The translations under genes and the position numbers were made by a program. A model generated the notes under the pieces. The model saw nothing but the letters and a program-made list of their open reading frames with translations, was not told the DNA's origin and made no database searches. From NCBI GenBank assembly GCA_024707075.1, contig JANQAK010000004.1:434001-498000 (forward strand): 64,000 bases of DNA, written 5' to 3'. Below are positions 1 through 7,179 of the stretch, one piece after another (within the stretch, counting starts at the first letter, position 1; each line of letters opens with the position of its first letter). The DNA is from Afipia sp. Its GTDB lineage: Bacteria > Pseudomonadota > Alphaproteobacteria > Rhizobiales > Xanthobacteraceae.

Positions 1-306
1 TGGATCAGTTCGATCGACGTTGAGAACCTGGCGGCGGGATGCCCCGGCGTTGCGGAGGCTGCGGTCATCGGCATTCCGCATCCGCAGTGGGAAGAGCGTC
101 CGTTGCTCATCGTGGTGCCGTCCGCATCGGAGCCTGCGACGGCCAAGGCTGTGCTGTCATTTCTGGAAGGGAAGATCGCCAAGTGGTGGATGCCGGACGA
201 TGTCATCTTCGTCGAGGCCTTGACCTATGGCGCGACCGGCAAGGTGCAGAAGATGGAATTGCGGCGTCGCTTCGCCGGACACTACACGTCGCAAAAAAGT
301 GCTTAA
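1..306 (+). CDS. Acyl-CoA synthetase (AMP-forming), C-terminal fragment cut by window edge
   Basis: The reading frame is open from base 1 and ends at 306, giving about 101 residues. It matches the small C-terminal domain of ANL-superfamily acyl-CoA ligases. It starts inside the conserved segment with ISSIDVEN, continues through VAEAAVIG and ends with the A10-type motif TGKVQKMELR, whose lysine (first K of GKVQK) normally contacts the adenylate. These ligases activate a carboxylic acid to its CoA thioester with ATP. Medium- or long-chain fatty acids are the usual substrates of this subgroup, but the specificity region lies outside the window. The next gene downstream is an HxlR repressor on the opposite strand, followed by other CoA-ester catabolic genes, so a role in the same acid-degradation block is inferred. 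Confidence 0.85.
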   Translation, partial: WISSIDVENLAAGCPGVAEAAVIGIPHPQWEERPLLIVVPSASEPATAKAVLSFLEGKIAKWWMPDDVIFVEALTYGATGKVQKMELRRRFAGHYTSQKSA

Positions 307-310
307 CAAA

Positions 311-342
311 AAGACGCCGGAGATCCGGCGCCCTTATTATCT
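311..342 (+). terminator. Possible weak terminator between converging genes
   Basis: A short hairpin (CGCCGG, loop AGAT, CCGGCG at 315-330) follows the ligase stop codon. It is followed by only a weak T-rich tract (CTTATTATCTTA). It lies between the plus-strand ligase and the converging minus-strand HxlR gene and could end either transcript. Confidence 0.4.
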
Positions 343-379
343 TATACGTTGAAATGGCCGGCTTGCAGAAGCCGGCCGT

Positions 380-904
380 TCAGGCGGCGCGAGCCTTTGC
401 GCGCGTGGCCTTTGCCTTGACCACCTTGGAGGGCTTCGGCGCGTCGGTCTTCGGGCGGGCGCCGGGGCCGGGGAAAACGTCGACTTCCTTAGCGAGCAGG
501 GGGTCACCGCATTCCGAGCACACCATGACCGGGTCGAACTGCTTGCCGCAATTTTTGTGAACATGAAGCAGGGGGCGGCCGCGTTCGTCCACCATATGAA
601 TGTCGCCCCAGTGAACGATCGCCATCATGATCGGATAGAGGTCGAGGCCCTTCTGGGTGAGAATGTATTCGTGGCGCTTCGGCGATTCCTGATAAGGAAC
701 CCGCCGCAACACGCCGAGACGAACCATTTTCTTGAGCCGTTCCGCCAGCAGGTGCCGTGTGATGCCCAAGGCGGCCTGGAAGGCCTCGAACCGGCGGGTC
801 CGCAGGAAGCATTCCCGCAAGATGAGGAGACTCCAGCGGTCGCCGATCACGCCGATGGTGCGGGCCATGGAACATGGCTCATCTTCAAGTTCGTCCCATC
901 TCAT
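380..904 (-). CDS. HxlR-family winged-helix transcriptional regulator
   Basis: This 174-residue protein has a typical HxlR/DUF24 winged-helix domain over residues 10-110: CSMARTIGVIGDRWSLLILRE, then FEAFQAALGITRHLLAERLKKM, then the wing around LRRVPYQESPKRHEYILTQKG. After the domain there is a CxxC pair (VCSECGDP) and a basic Lys/Ala-rich tail. HxlR proteins bind inverted repeats as dimers and often respond to small organic compounds. The gene is transcribed away from the isomerase/CoA-transferase pair. The shared promoter region holds two inverted repeats (987-1002 and 1053-1069), and a repeat of the second type recurs at 4587 and 4718. It is therefore the best candidate for local regulator of the catabolic block. 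That role is inferred. Confidence 0.9.
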   Translation of the reverse strand: MRWDELEDEPCSMARTIGVIGDRWSLLILRECFLRTRRFEAFQAALGITRHLLAERLKKMVRLGVLRRVPYQESPKRHEYILTQKGLDLYPIMMAIVHWGDIHMVDERGRPLLHVHKNCGKQFDPVMVCSECGDPLLAKEVDVFPGPGARPKTDAPKPSKVVKAKATRAKARAA

Positions 905-986
905 AGTCGTCTCCGATTCGTGCCTCAGGCGTATTCCCAGATCATATTCATAGCCTGCCGGGGCCTCATTCTAAATAGGCACTGAG

Positions 987-1002
987 TTGGACAAAAGTCC
1001 TA
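987..1002. promoter_or_regulatory. Palindrome in divergent promoter region (TTGGAC-AAAA-GTCCTAA)
   Basis: GGAC and GTCC arms are separated by four A residues, 82 bases upstream of the HxlR start codon and 148 bases upstream of the isomerase start. It differs from the AGTTC-N7-GAAC element found in the same region. It could be a second regulator site or part of the HxlR autoregulatory operator. Confidence 0.35.
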
Positions 1003-1052
1003 ATTGTGGCCCGGCCCGCTCAAAAGCGGCACATCGGCCACCTCGAATTGAC

Positions 1053-1069
1053 AGTTCGATTTTAGAACC
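1053..1069. promoter_or_regulatory. Candidate operator, AGTTC-N7-GAACC
   Basis: AGTTC (1053-1057), a 7-base A/T-rich spacer and GAACC (1065-1069) form an inverted repeat between the HxlR gene and the divergent isomerase gene. The same half-sites and spacing recur at 4587-4603 and 4718-4736 between another divergent catabolic gene pair. This makes a shared operator for one regulator plausible. Confidence 0.5.
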
Positions 1070-1150
1070 CTAAGAATGGTCCGTCGCCCCTGCAAGGGCA
1101 ATGGGTATAAAAGCGCGCTGAATGGCGTGTGACAGAGGAGGAGAAGCGCG

Positions 1151-1789
1151 GTGGCCAGTCCCTTGAAAGTCGAGTTTCAGTTCGATTTTGGCAGTCCGAA
1201 CGCCTATCTGGCGGAATATGCACTGCCGGGGATCGAGAAACGCACGGGCGTGAAGTTCGAATATGTGCCTGTCCTGCTCGGCGGAATCTACAAGGCGACC
1301 AACAACATGTCGCCGTTCGACTCGTTAAAGGGCATCAAGAACAAGCCCGAATACAATGCGCTGGAGACCCAGCGGTTTATCCGCCGCCACAACATCACGA
1401 AATTCAGGCAGAACCAGTTCTTCCCGGTCAACACGCTGATGCTGATGCGCGGCGCAACGGCCGCGATATTCGAGAACATGTTCGAGCCGTACTTTCGCGC
1501 CGCCTACCATCACATGTGGGAAGAGCCGAAGAAAATGGACGATCCCGAAATTTTCCGGAATGCTTTCCTGTCATCCGGCATCGACATCGATCGTCTGATC
1601 GCCCGCGCGCAGCAGGACGACGTGAAGAAGAAGCTGATCGAGGTGACGACCGACGCAGTCAATCGCGGTGCGTTCGGCTCGCCGACTTTCTTCGTCGGCA
1701 AGGAGATGTTCTTCGGCAAGGACCAGCTTCGCGATGTCGAGGAATCTATCGTCGAACAGCTCGGTGCGGCGAAAGCCAAGTCCGCCTGA
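1151..1789 (+). CDS. 2-hydroxychromene-2-carboxylate isomerase-like DsbA-fold protein
   Basis: This 212-residue protein has the thioredoxin/DsbA fold of the kappa-class GST-like isomerases. It begins VEFQFDFGSPNAYLAEYALPG, matching the family's FDFxSPxxYL start with the Ser that replaces the redox cysteine. It ends with the cis-Pro segment AFGSPTFFVGKEMFFGKDQL. Family members interconvert 2-hydroxychromene-2-carboxylate and benzylidene-pyruvate with glutathione during naphthalene-type breakdown. Many homologues act on unknown substrates, so the name is a family label. The GTG start at 1151 follows a strong GAGGAGGAG ribosome site. A CaiB-type CoA-transferase follows 96 bases downstream, probably in the same operon under the 1053-1069 operator. 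Confidence 0.82.
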   Translation: MASPLKVEFQFDFGSPNAYLAEYALPGIEKRTGVKFEYVPVLLGGIYKATNNMSPFDSLKGIKNKPEYNALETQRFIRRHNITKFRQNQFFPVNTLMLMRGATAAIFENMFEPYFRAAYHHMWEEPKKMDDPEIFRNAFLSSGIDIDRLIARAQQDDVKKKLIEVTTDAVNRGAFGSPTFFVGKEMFFGKDQLRDVEESIVEQLGAAKAKSA

Positions 1790-1885
1790 TCCCGAAACGC
1801 TTGTTTTGCGCTTAGGCTGATTTTCCGGAATTCAGCGGTAAGGCCGTCAGCCGGCCGAGCCGTCAAGACAAACAGGAAGAAACAG

Positions 1886-3085
1886 ATGCCCGGTCCCCTT
1901 CATGGCGTGCGCGTTCTTGACCTGACGGCGGTGGTGTCGGGTCCTTATGCGACGATGTTTCTGGCCGATCAGGGCGCGGATGTGCTGAAGATCGAGCCGA
2001 CCAGCGGTGATGGCACGCGGCGAAGCCGGACGCTGATCGATGCCGCCGGTGAATTCTCCGCGCTGTTCGTGTCGTGCAATCGCGGCAAGCGCTCGCTTTC
2101 GATCGACATCAAGAGTGACGCGGGACGTGAGGTATTGGCCAAGCTGGCGGCGCAGGCGGACGTGCTGGTGCAGAATTTCCGTCCCGGCACCATGGAGCGT
2201 CTTGGGCTAGGCCACGAGGAGCTGCGCAAGAAGTATCCGCGGCTGATCTATGTTTCGATAAGCGGCGTCGGCGACAGCGGGCCTTACGTCAAGAAGCGCG
2301 TCTACGATCCGATCATTCAGGCACTGTCGGGCTTTGCCGACATCCAGTCGCAGCCGGTGACCAACCGCCCGCAGATGATCCGCACCATTGTCTGTGACAA
2401 GACAACCTCGGTCTTTACGGCGCAGGCGGTCTCGTCGGCGCTGTATGCCCGAGAGAAAACCGGCGAGGGTGACCACATCCAGGTGGCGATGCTGGACACC
2501 ATGATCTCGTATCTGTGGCCGGAAGGCATGATGCAGTATACCGTGGTCGGCAAGGAGGCGACGGCCGGCGATCCGAACGACCGGCCGGATCTCGTGTTTC
2601 AGACGCTGGACGGCTATATCACCGCCGGTACCATCTCGGATTCCGAATGGCAGGGTTTCTGCCGCGCCACCGGCGATCCGGAGCTTGCGAAGGACGAGCG
2701 CTTTGCGACGCCTACCTCGCGGTTCACAAATGCGACGGCACGCATCAACACGATGCAGGATTACATCCGCAAGCACACCACAGCCGAATGGCTGGAGCGG
2801 CTCGACAAGAATGACGTGCCATGTTCCCCCATCCTGCGCCGAAGCGAGATCATCGGCAATGATCAGGTGGTGGCGCGCGGCCTGATCGAGGAGTTCGACC
2901 AGCCGACGGTGGGGCGAGTGCGGCAGCCGAAGCCGGCTGCGATCTTCGAAGTCAACAAGGCCGTCATTGGCGGCCCTGCGCCGCGGGTCGGCGAACACTC
3001 CCGCGCCGTGCTGCGCGACCTCGGCTATAGCGACAGCGCTATTGATACAATGATCACGGACAAGGCGGTTCGCGCCGCGAGCTGA
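1886..3085 (+). CDS. CaiB/BaiF (class III) CoA-transferase
   Basis: At 399 residues this is full length for class III CoA-transferases. The N-terminus (LHGVRVLDLTAVVSGPYATM) and the CNRGKRSLSIDIK and VQNFRPGTMERLG segments are diagnostic. Asp141 in VYDPIIQALSGF aligns with the catalytic aspartate that forms the acyl-aspartyl anhydride. The enzyme moves CoA between carboxylic acids without ATP. Substrate cannot be read from sequence. It follows the isomerase-like gene and ends in a strong terminator, so the two probably form a bicistronic unit. A role in activating or recycling an acid intermediate of the surrounding pathway is inferred. Confidence 0.92.
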   Translation: MPGPLHGVRVLDLTAVVSGPYATMFLADQGADVLKIEPTSGDGTRRSRTLIDAAGEFSALFVSCNRGKRSLSIDIKSDAGREVLAKLAAQADVLVQNFRPGTMERLGLGHEELRKKYPRLIYVSISGVGDSGPYVKKRVYDPIIQALSGFADIQSQPVTNRPQMIRTIVCDKTTSVFTAQAVSSALYAREKTGEGDHIQVAMLDTMISYLWPEGMMQYTVVGKEATAGDPNDRPDLVFQTLDGYITAGTISDSEWQGFCRATGDPELAKDERFATPTSRFTNATARINTMQDYIRKHTTAEWLERLDKNDVPCSPILRRSEIIGNDQVVARGLIEEFDQPTVGRVRQPKPAAIFEVNKAVIGGPAPRVGEHSRAVLRDLGYSDSAIDTMITDKAVRAAS

Positions 3086-3090
3086 AACAA

Positions 3091-3123
3091 AAAGGTCGCC
3101 GTTTCTTGCCGGCGGCCTTTTTT
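3091..3123 (+). terminator. Rho-independent terminator after the CoA-transferase gene
   Basis: Stem AAAGGTCGCCG / CGGCGGCCTTT (one T-G wobble) with a short loop runs directly into a T-run, six bases after the CoA-transferase stop codon. The GST gene converges from the other side, so it may work in both directions. Confidence 0.8.
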
Positions 3124-3133
3124 CATCATCCCA

Positions 3134-3826
3134 CTATGGACAGGCGAGACCGGCCGGACGAATAATCGGTTCGCCGGGCGCAGGCGGAACGTTCGCAGCA
3201 TTGCCGCTCTGATAGCCGGGCCGCAGCTGGATGCGTTCAAGATAAGGCTTGGCGTTGTCGCAGATGCCGACACCGTAAGCGATCGCCCATTCGAGGCACG
3301 TCGTCAGCAAAATATCTGCGCTGGTAAACTGCTCGCCCATCAGGAATGTTCGTCCGTCTTCGAGCGCGACCTCGACATGCCTCAACTGCTCGCGGAAATA
3401 CTCGCCAGCTTTCGTGGTGACTTCCGGCGCAACGCCATAGATATGTCCGAGGGCACCGGCGCTGTGCCGCCTCATGACGTACAGGCTGGTGGAATCAAGC
3501 TCGGTGACGATGAAGAAGCACCATTCCAGCCACTTTGCGTAGGCCTGCTTGTCGTCGGGGATCAGCCATCGGCCGGGACTGCCGTACGTTCGCGCGAGAT
3601 AGGCGACGATAGCCGCGCTCTCGCCGATCGAGAAGTCACCATCCTGAAGCAGGGGGACCTTCTGACGCGGGTTGAGCTTGGTGTATTCCGATGTTTTTGT
3701 TTCACCGGTGCGGGGACCGATGGCGCGGGTTTCGTACTTCAGACCGAGTTCGGCCAGCGCCCAATGCGGACGCACCGTTCGGCTGGTTCCGACGCCCCAC
3801 AGCGTGAGGTTCGGGGCGGCCGCCAT
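3134..3826 (-). CDS. Glutathione S-transferase family protein
   Basis: The 230-residue product (from ATG at 3826) has the N-terminal thioredoxin-like GST domain: LTLWGVGTSRTVRPHWALAELGL, cis-Pro in KVPLLQDGDF, and SIGESAAIVAYLARTYG with the ES pair that binds the gamma-glutamyl moiety. A helical C-terminal domain follows (SADILLTTCLEWAIAYG). GSTs conjugate or isomerise electrophiles with glutathione, or act as maleylacetoacetate-type isomerases in aromatic breakdown. The frame is open further upstream, but that stretch overlaps the SDR gene in another frame. The start at 3826 lies one base past the SDR stop codon, so the two are co-transcribed with SDR first. A glutathione-dependent step next to a kappa-GST-like isomerase supports a shared pathway. 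Confidence 0.85.
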   Translation of the reverse strand: MAAAPNLTLWGVGTSRTVRPHWALAELGLKYETRAIGPRTGETKTSEYTKLNPRQKVPLLQDGDFSIGESAAIVAYLARTYGSPGRWLIPDDKQAYAKWLEWCFFIVTELDSTSLYVMRRHSAGALGHIYGVAPEVTTKAGEYFREQLRHVEVALEDGRTFLMGEQFTSADILLTTCLEWAIAYGVGICDNAKPYLERIQLRPGYQSGNAANVPPAPGEPIIRPAGLACP

Positions 3827-3827
3827 C

Positions 3828-4571
3828 TCACCACGTCTCCACGGAGGGACGCAGGTCGAGTTCGTGAGTCCAGCCGTCGCGCTTCTGATGGTGCGCGAAC
3901 CAGTAGGCATCTGCGATGGAATCCGTCTTTGTCAGGCTGTCAGTGGGGATGTCACTTGCGTCGATCCCCTTCGCCGCCTTCATGCGCTGGTGGATGGCTT
4001 CGCTGTCCACAGCGGCATCGATCAGCAGATGGACGACATGGATATTCTTCGGCCCCAGTTCACGGGCCATTGACTGGGCCACGGCGCGCAGACCGAACTT
4101 GGCGGACGCGAAGGCCGCAAAGCCCTTTCCGCCGCGCACGCTGGCGGTGGCGCCGGTGAACAGGATGGTGCCGTGGCCGCGCTGCATCATGTATTTGGCG
4201 GCTTCGCGCCCCACGAGGAAACCGCCGTAGCAGGCCAGTTCCCATGCCTTGAAGAACAGCTTTTCGGTGGTTTCCAGCAGCGGCTTGTTGACGTTGGATC
4301 CGGCGTTGTAGAGGCAGACTTCGATCGGCCCGATGTCCTTTTCGATATGGGCGAACATGGCTTGCACATCGGCTTCCTGGCGCGCATCGACGCTGATGGC
4401 GTGGACTTCGCATCCTTCCGCCTTCAATTCATCGACGAGGCCTTGCGACTTGGCGGCATCACGGCGCGCCACGCAGACCTTGTATCCGCCTTTGGCGAAG
4501 CGCCTTGCGACCGCCGCCCCGATGGCATCGCCCGCACCAACCAACACGACCACGCCTTTGCCTTGAGCCAC
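3828..4571 (-). CDS. SDR-family oxidoreductase of the Tyr-to-Phe (SDR_c10-like) subgroup, copy 1
   Basis: The 247-residue protein starts at GTG 4571, chosen because GGGAGG sits 7 bases upstream and the length equals its paralogue at 6424-7167. It has a Rossmann core with an atypical glycine motif (VGAGDAIG, residues 11-18), a YNAGSN segment and the strand ending FTGATAS. Where classical SDRs have YxxxK, it has F154-A-S-A-K158, so the catalytic tyrosine is replaced by phenylalanine. A described SDR subgroup (c10) has this Phe and an incomplete nucleotide motif. Its reaction is unclear. The gene leads a two-gene unit with the GST and is divergent from the acyl-CoA ligase at 4800, with two operator-like repeats in between. 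Confidence 0.85.
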   Translation of the reverse strand: MAQGKGVVVLVGAGDAIGAAVARRFAKGGYKVCVARRDAAKSQGLVDELKAEGCEVHAISVDARQEADVQAMFAHIEKDIGPIEVCLYNAGSNVNKPLLETTEKLFFKAWELACYGGFLVGREAAKYMMQRGHGTILFTGATASVRGGKGFAAFASAKFGLRAVAQSMARELGPKNIHVVHLLIDAAVDSEAIHQRMKAAKGIDASDIPTDSLTKTDSIADAYWFAHHQKRDGWTHELDLRPSVETW

Positions 4572-4586
4572 GGTATCCTCCCATAT

Positions 4587-4603
4587 AGTTCTTATTTGGT
4601 ACT
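4587..4603. promoter_or_regulatory. Candidate operator, AGTTC-N7-GTACT
   Basis: AGTTC at 4587-4591, a 7-base spacer and GTACT at 4599-4603, sixteen bases upstream of the SDR start codon. The right arm differs from a perfect GAACT by one base. Position and spacing match the elements at 1053 and 4718. Confidence 0.45.
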
Positions 4604-4717
4604 TTGATTCATAACGGGCGGGACGGGCGTTGTAAACGGCTATCGTCGCCGCAAGCCAACGGCTGTATTGACCGCCGACAGTCATATCTGTCTTGCGCCG
4701 CATGAAATGGAATTGAC

Positions 4718-4736
4718 TAGTTCCAAAAAAGAACTA
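4718..4736. promoter_or_regulatory. Candidate operator, perfect TAGTTC-N7-GAACTA
   Basis: This is a perfect 6-base inverted repeat with an A-rich 7-base spacer, 64 bases before the acyl-CoA ligase start codon. It is the best copy of the element also seen at 1053-1069 and 4587-4603. Together the three copies mark the divergent promoters of the block. Confidence 0.55.
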
Positions 4737-4799
4737 AATACTGGGCCAGCTTAAAGGCCGTCGCTGAAGCGGCCCTGTTGTCGTCCCGGGGAGGTTGAA

Positions 4800-6356
4800 T
4801 TGACCAGTGCTCAACGCGAGTTCGATGTCGCCGACATTCTGGAAGGTTTGCCGGAACGGCTACATCACACCATGGTGCGTGGTGTCGCGCAAACACCCGA
4901 TCATCCCGCGCTGATCGAGGACTCCCGTACCTGGTCTTACCGGCAACTCTCCGAGGCTGTCGAACAGATCGCTTCGTCGCTGGTGACGCTCGGCATTCGT
5001 CCCGGCGATCGGATGATGATCGTCAGCGAGAATTCCATTGCGCTGGCCGGTCTCCTGCTTGCAGCGAGCCGGATCGAAGCCTGGGCCATCGTCGTCAACC
5101 CGCGGCTGTCCGCGCGCGAACTCGACCAGATCCGCGATCACAGCGGCGCGCGCCGGATGTTCTTCGCGGCGGGTGTTTCAGCGGAAGCTGCAAATCATGC
5201 GCAGAGAGTAGGCGCCACAATCGGCAAGGTCGGTCCTCTCGAGGACATCGGCATCAGCGCGCTGAACGAAACCACGACTCCGGAACCGGTGGAATCAAAT
5301 CCGGCCAAACAGGTTGCGGTGCTGATCTACACGTCTGGCACCACAGGCACGCCCAAGGGCGTGATGCTGACCCATGAAAACCTGTTGTTCAGCGCGAAAA
5401 CCACGGCGCTGTTCCGGAAAATGGACAACCGCGACAAGCTTTACGTCGTTCTGCCGATTTCCCATATCGTTGGCGTTTCGCTGCTTTTGATGACGCTGAT
5501 GACAGGTGGCACCGTCCGGCTGGTCAGCAAGTACGATCCCGCGGCGCTTGCAAGGGCATTGGCGGAAGAGGCGATCACCATTCTCAATGGTGTGCCTGCG
5601 ACCTATCAGCGGCTGCTCGAATACAAGACCCTCGCGGGAATTCCGAAACTGGACAAGGGCTCGCTGCGGTACATGGGGGTCGCGGGCGCGCCGCTCGACC
5701 TCGACCTCAAGTCCCGTGTCGAGACTGAGCTTGGACTGCCGCTGCTGAACGGTTACGGCATCACCGAATGCGCGCCCGGCATTTCCGGCGTGCGGCTTGA
5801 TGCCCTTCGCACGGACAATGCTGTCGGAAAAATCGTGCCGGGTGTCGAAGGACGTATCGTTGACCGCGACGGCAAACCGGTCGCAACCGGAACGGTGGGC
5901 GAACTGCACGTCCGCGGCCGCAACGTGATGCTTGGCTACTATCGCGCGCCCGATCTGACGGAAAAGGCCATTGATCGCGATGGATGGTTCAATACCGGCG
6001 ATCTGGCCTATCTCGACGGCGACTGCATGTTCATCGTCGGCCGCACCAAGGAAATGATCATTCGCTCAGGCTTCAACGTCTATCCTGCCGAAGTGGAAGC
6101 CGTGCTCAGCTCACACGACGCGGTCGTGCAGTCCGCGGTGGTGGGACGCTCTGCCGGCAGTAATGAAGAAGTGGTGGCGTTTGTCCAGTTGCTGAAGGGA
6201 TCGAATGTGACTCCTTCCGAACTGATGGCTTACGTCAGCCCGCAACTCACGTCCTACAAGCGTCCGTCGCAGATTATCGTGCTGGACGCCCTGCCGGCGA
6301 CGTCGACGGGCAAGATCCTCAAGCACAAACTTGCTGAATCGCTGCGGGAGACGTGA
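4800..6356 (+). CDS. AMP-forming acyl-CoA synthetase
   Basis: This 518-residue class I adenylate-forming enzyme is full length. It has the P-loop-like motif YTSGTTGTPKGVM (from residue 177), the A5 motif NGYGITE, the A8 hinge region YDxxGWFNTGDLAYLD-type, and the A10 lysine in TSTGKILKH near the C-terminus. It ligates a carboxylic acid to CoA using ATP via an acyl-adenylate. The acid is unknown. The TTG start at 4800 is supported by GGGGAGG eight bases upstream. It opens a plus-strand operon: ligase, SDR, large-type acyl-CoA dehydrogenase, small-type acyl-CoA dehydrogenase, then thiolase. This order resembles the pimelate (pim) operon of Rhodopseudomonas. It is probably controlled through the 4718-4736 operator. 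Confidence 0.92.
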   Translation: MTSAQREFDVADILEGLPERLHHTMVRGVAQTPDHPALIEDSRTWSYRQLSEAVEQIASSLVTLGIRPGDRMMIVSENSIALAGLLLAASRIEAWAIVVNPRLSARELDQIRDHSGARRMFFAAGVSAEAANHAQRVGATIGKVGPLEDIGISALNETTTPEPVESNPAKQVAVLIYTSGTTGTPKGVMLTHENLLFSAKTTALFRKMDNRDKLYVVLPISHIVGVSLLLMTLMTGGTVRLVSKYDPAALARALAEEAITILNGVPATYQRLLEYKTLAGIPKLDKGSLRYMGVAGAPLDLDLKSRVETELGLPLLNGYGITECAPGISGVRLDALRTDNAVGKIVPGVEGRIVDRDGKPVATGTVGELHVRGRNVMLGYYRAPDLTEKAIDRDGWFNTGDLAYLDGDCMFIVGRTKEMIIRSGFNVYPAEVEAVLSSHDAVVQSAVVGRSAGSNEEVVAFVQLLKGSNVTPSELMAYVSPQLTSYKRPSQIIVLDALPATSTGKILKHKLAESLRET

Positions 6357-6423
6357 CGCCCCATCCGGGCGTCACCACAACCGCCACTGAATCCTGAATT
6401 TTACTCTCGCCGGGAGAAAGACC

Positions 6424-7167
6424 TTGCAGAAACGTAACGCGACCGTGGCCGTGATCGGCGCCGGAGACTTCATCGGCGGCGAGATCGCCAAGAAATTCGC
6501 AGCCGAAGGCTTCACGGTCTTTGTGGGCCGGCGTCAGGGCGAGAAGCTCGAACCACTGATGAAGGAGATCCGCGACGCAGGTGGCACGGTGTTCGGCCGC
6601 TCGCTCGACGCGCGCAAGGAAGAGGAGATGATTTCTTTCATCTCCGACGCCGACAAGCACGCGCCATTGGAAGTCTGCATCTTCAACATTGGCGCCAACG
6701 TCAACTTCCCGATTGTGGAAACTACCGAGCGCGTATTCCGCAAGGTGTGGGAAATGGCCTGCTATTCTGGCTTCCTCGCCGGGCGCGAAGCCGCACGCGT
6801 GATGCTGCCGCGCGGCAAGGGAGCGATCTTCTTTACAGGTGCGACGGCAAGTCTGCGCGGCGGTTCGGGTTTCGCGGCTTTTGCCAGCGCCAAGTTCGGC
6901 CTGCGCGCCGTCGCGCAGGCGATCGCACGCGAACTGGGACCGAAGAACATCCACGTCGCCCATCTGATTATCGACTCCAGCGTCGATACCGAATGGGTGC
7001 GGCAGTTGATCGCGAACCGTGAAGGCAAGGAAGCGATCGAGAACCTCGATCCAAATCGCCTGATGCGTCCGGCGGCGGTCGCGGAAACCTATTGGCAGCT
7101 TTATCAGCAGCCGCGCGACGCCTGGACGTTCGAGACCGAAATCCGCCCGTTCGGCGAGAAGTGGTAA
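6424..7167 (+). CDS. SDR-family oxidoreductase of the Tyr-to-Phe (SDR_c10-like) subgroup, copy 2
   Basis: This 247-residue paralogue of the SDR at 3828-4571 shares the odd glycine motif (IGAGDFIG), the FTGATAS strand and the block GFAAFASAKFGLRAVAQ. The catalytic YxxxK is again FxxxK (F153, K157). The TTG start at 6424 follows a GGGAGAAAG ribosome site. Only 12 bases separate it from the dehydrogenase at 7180, and 67 from the ligase before it, so it is part of the operon. In both copies the lysine and the substrate-side serine region remain. Loss of the proton-donating Tyr means ordinary hydride-transfer chemistry is doubtful. It may be a hydratase, an isomerase or a slow reductase. Confidence 0.85.
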   Translation: MQKRNATVAVIGAGDFIGGEIAKKFAAEGFTVFVGRRQGEKLEPLMKEIRDAGGTVFGRSLDARKEEEMISFISDADKHAPLEVCIFNIGANVNFPIVETTERVFRKVWEMACYSGFLAGREAARVMLPRGKGAIFFTGATASLRGGSGFAAFASAKFGLRAVAQAIARELGPKNIHVAHLIIDSSVDTEWVRQLIANREGKEAIENLDPNRLMRPAAVAETYWQLYQQPRDAWTFETEIRPFGEKW

Positions 7168-7179
7168 CGGAGCCGTTCG

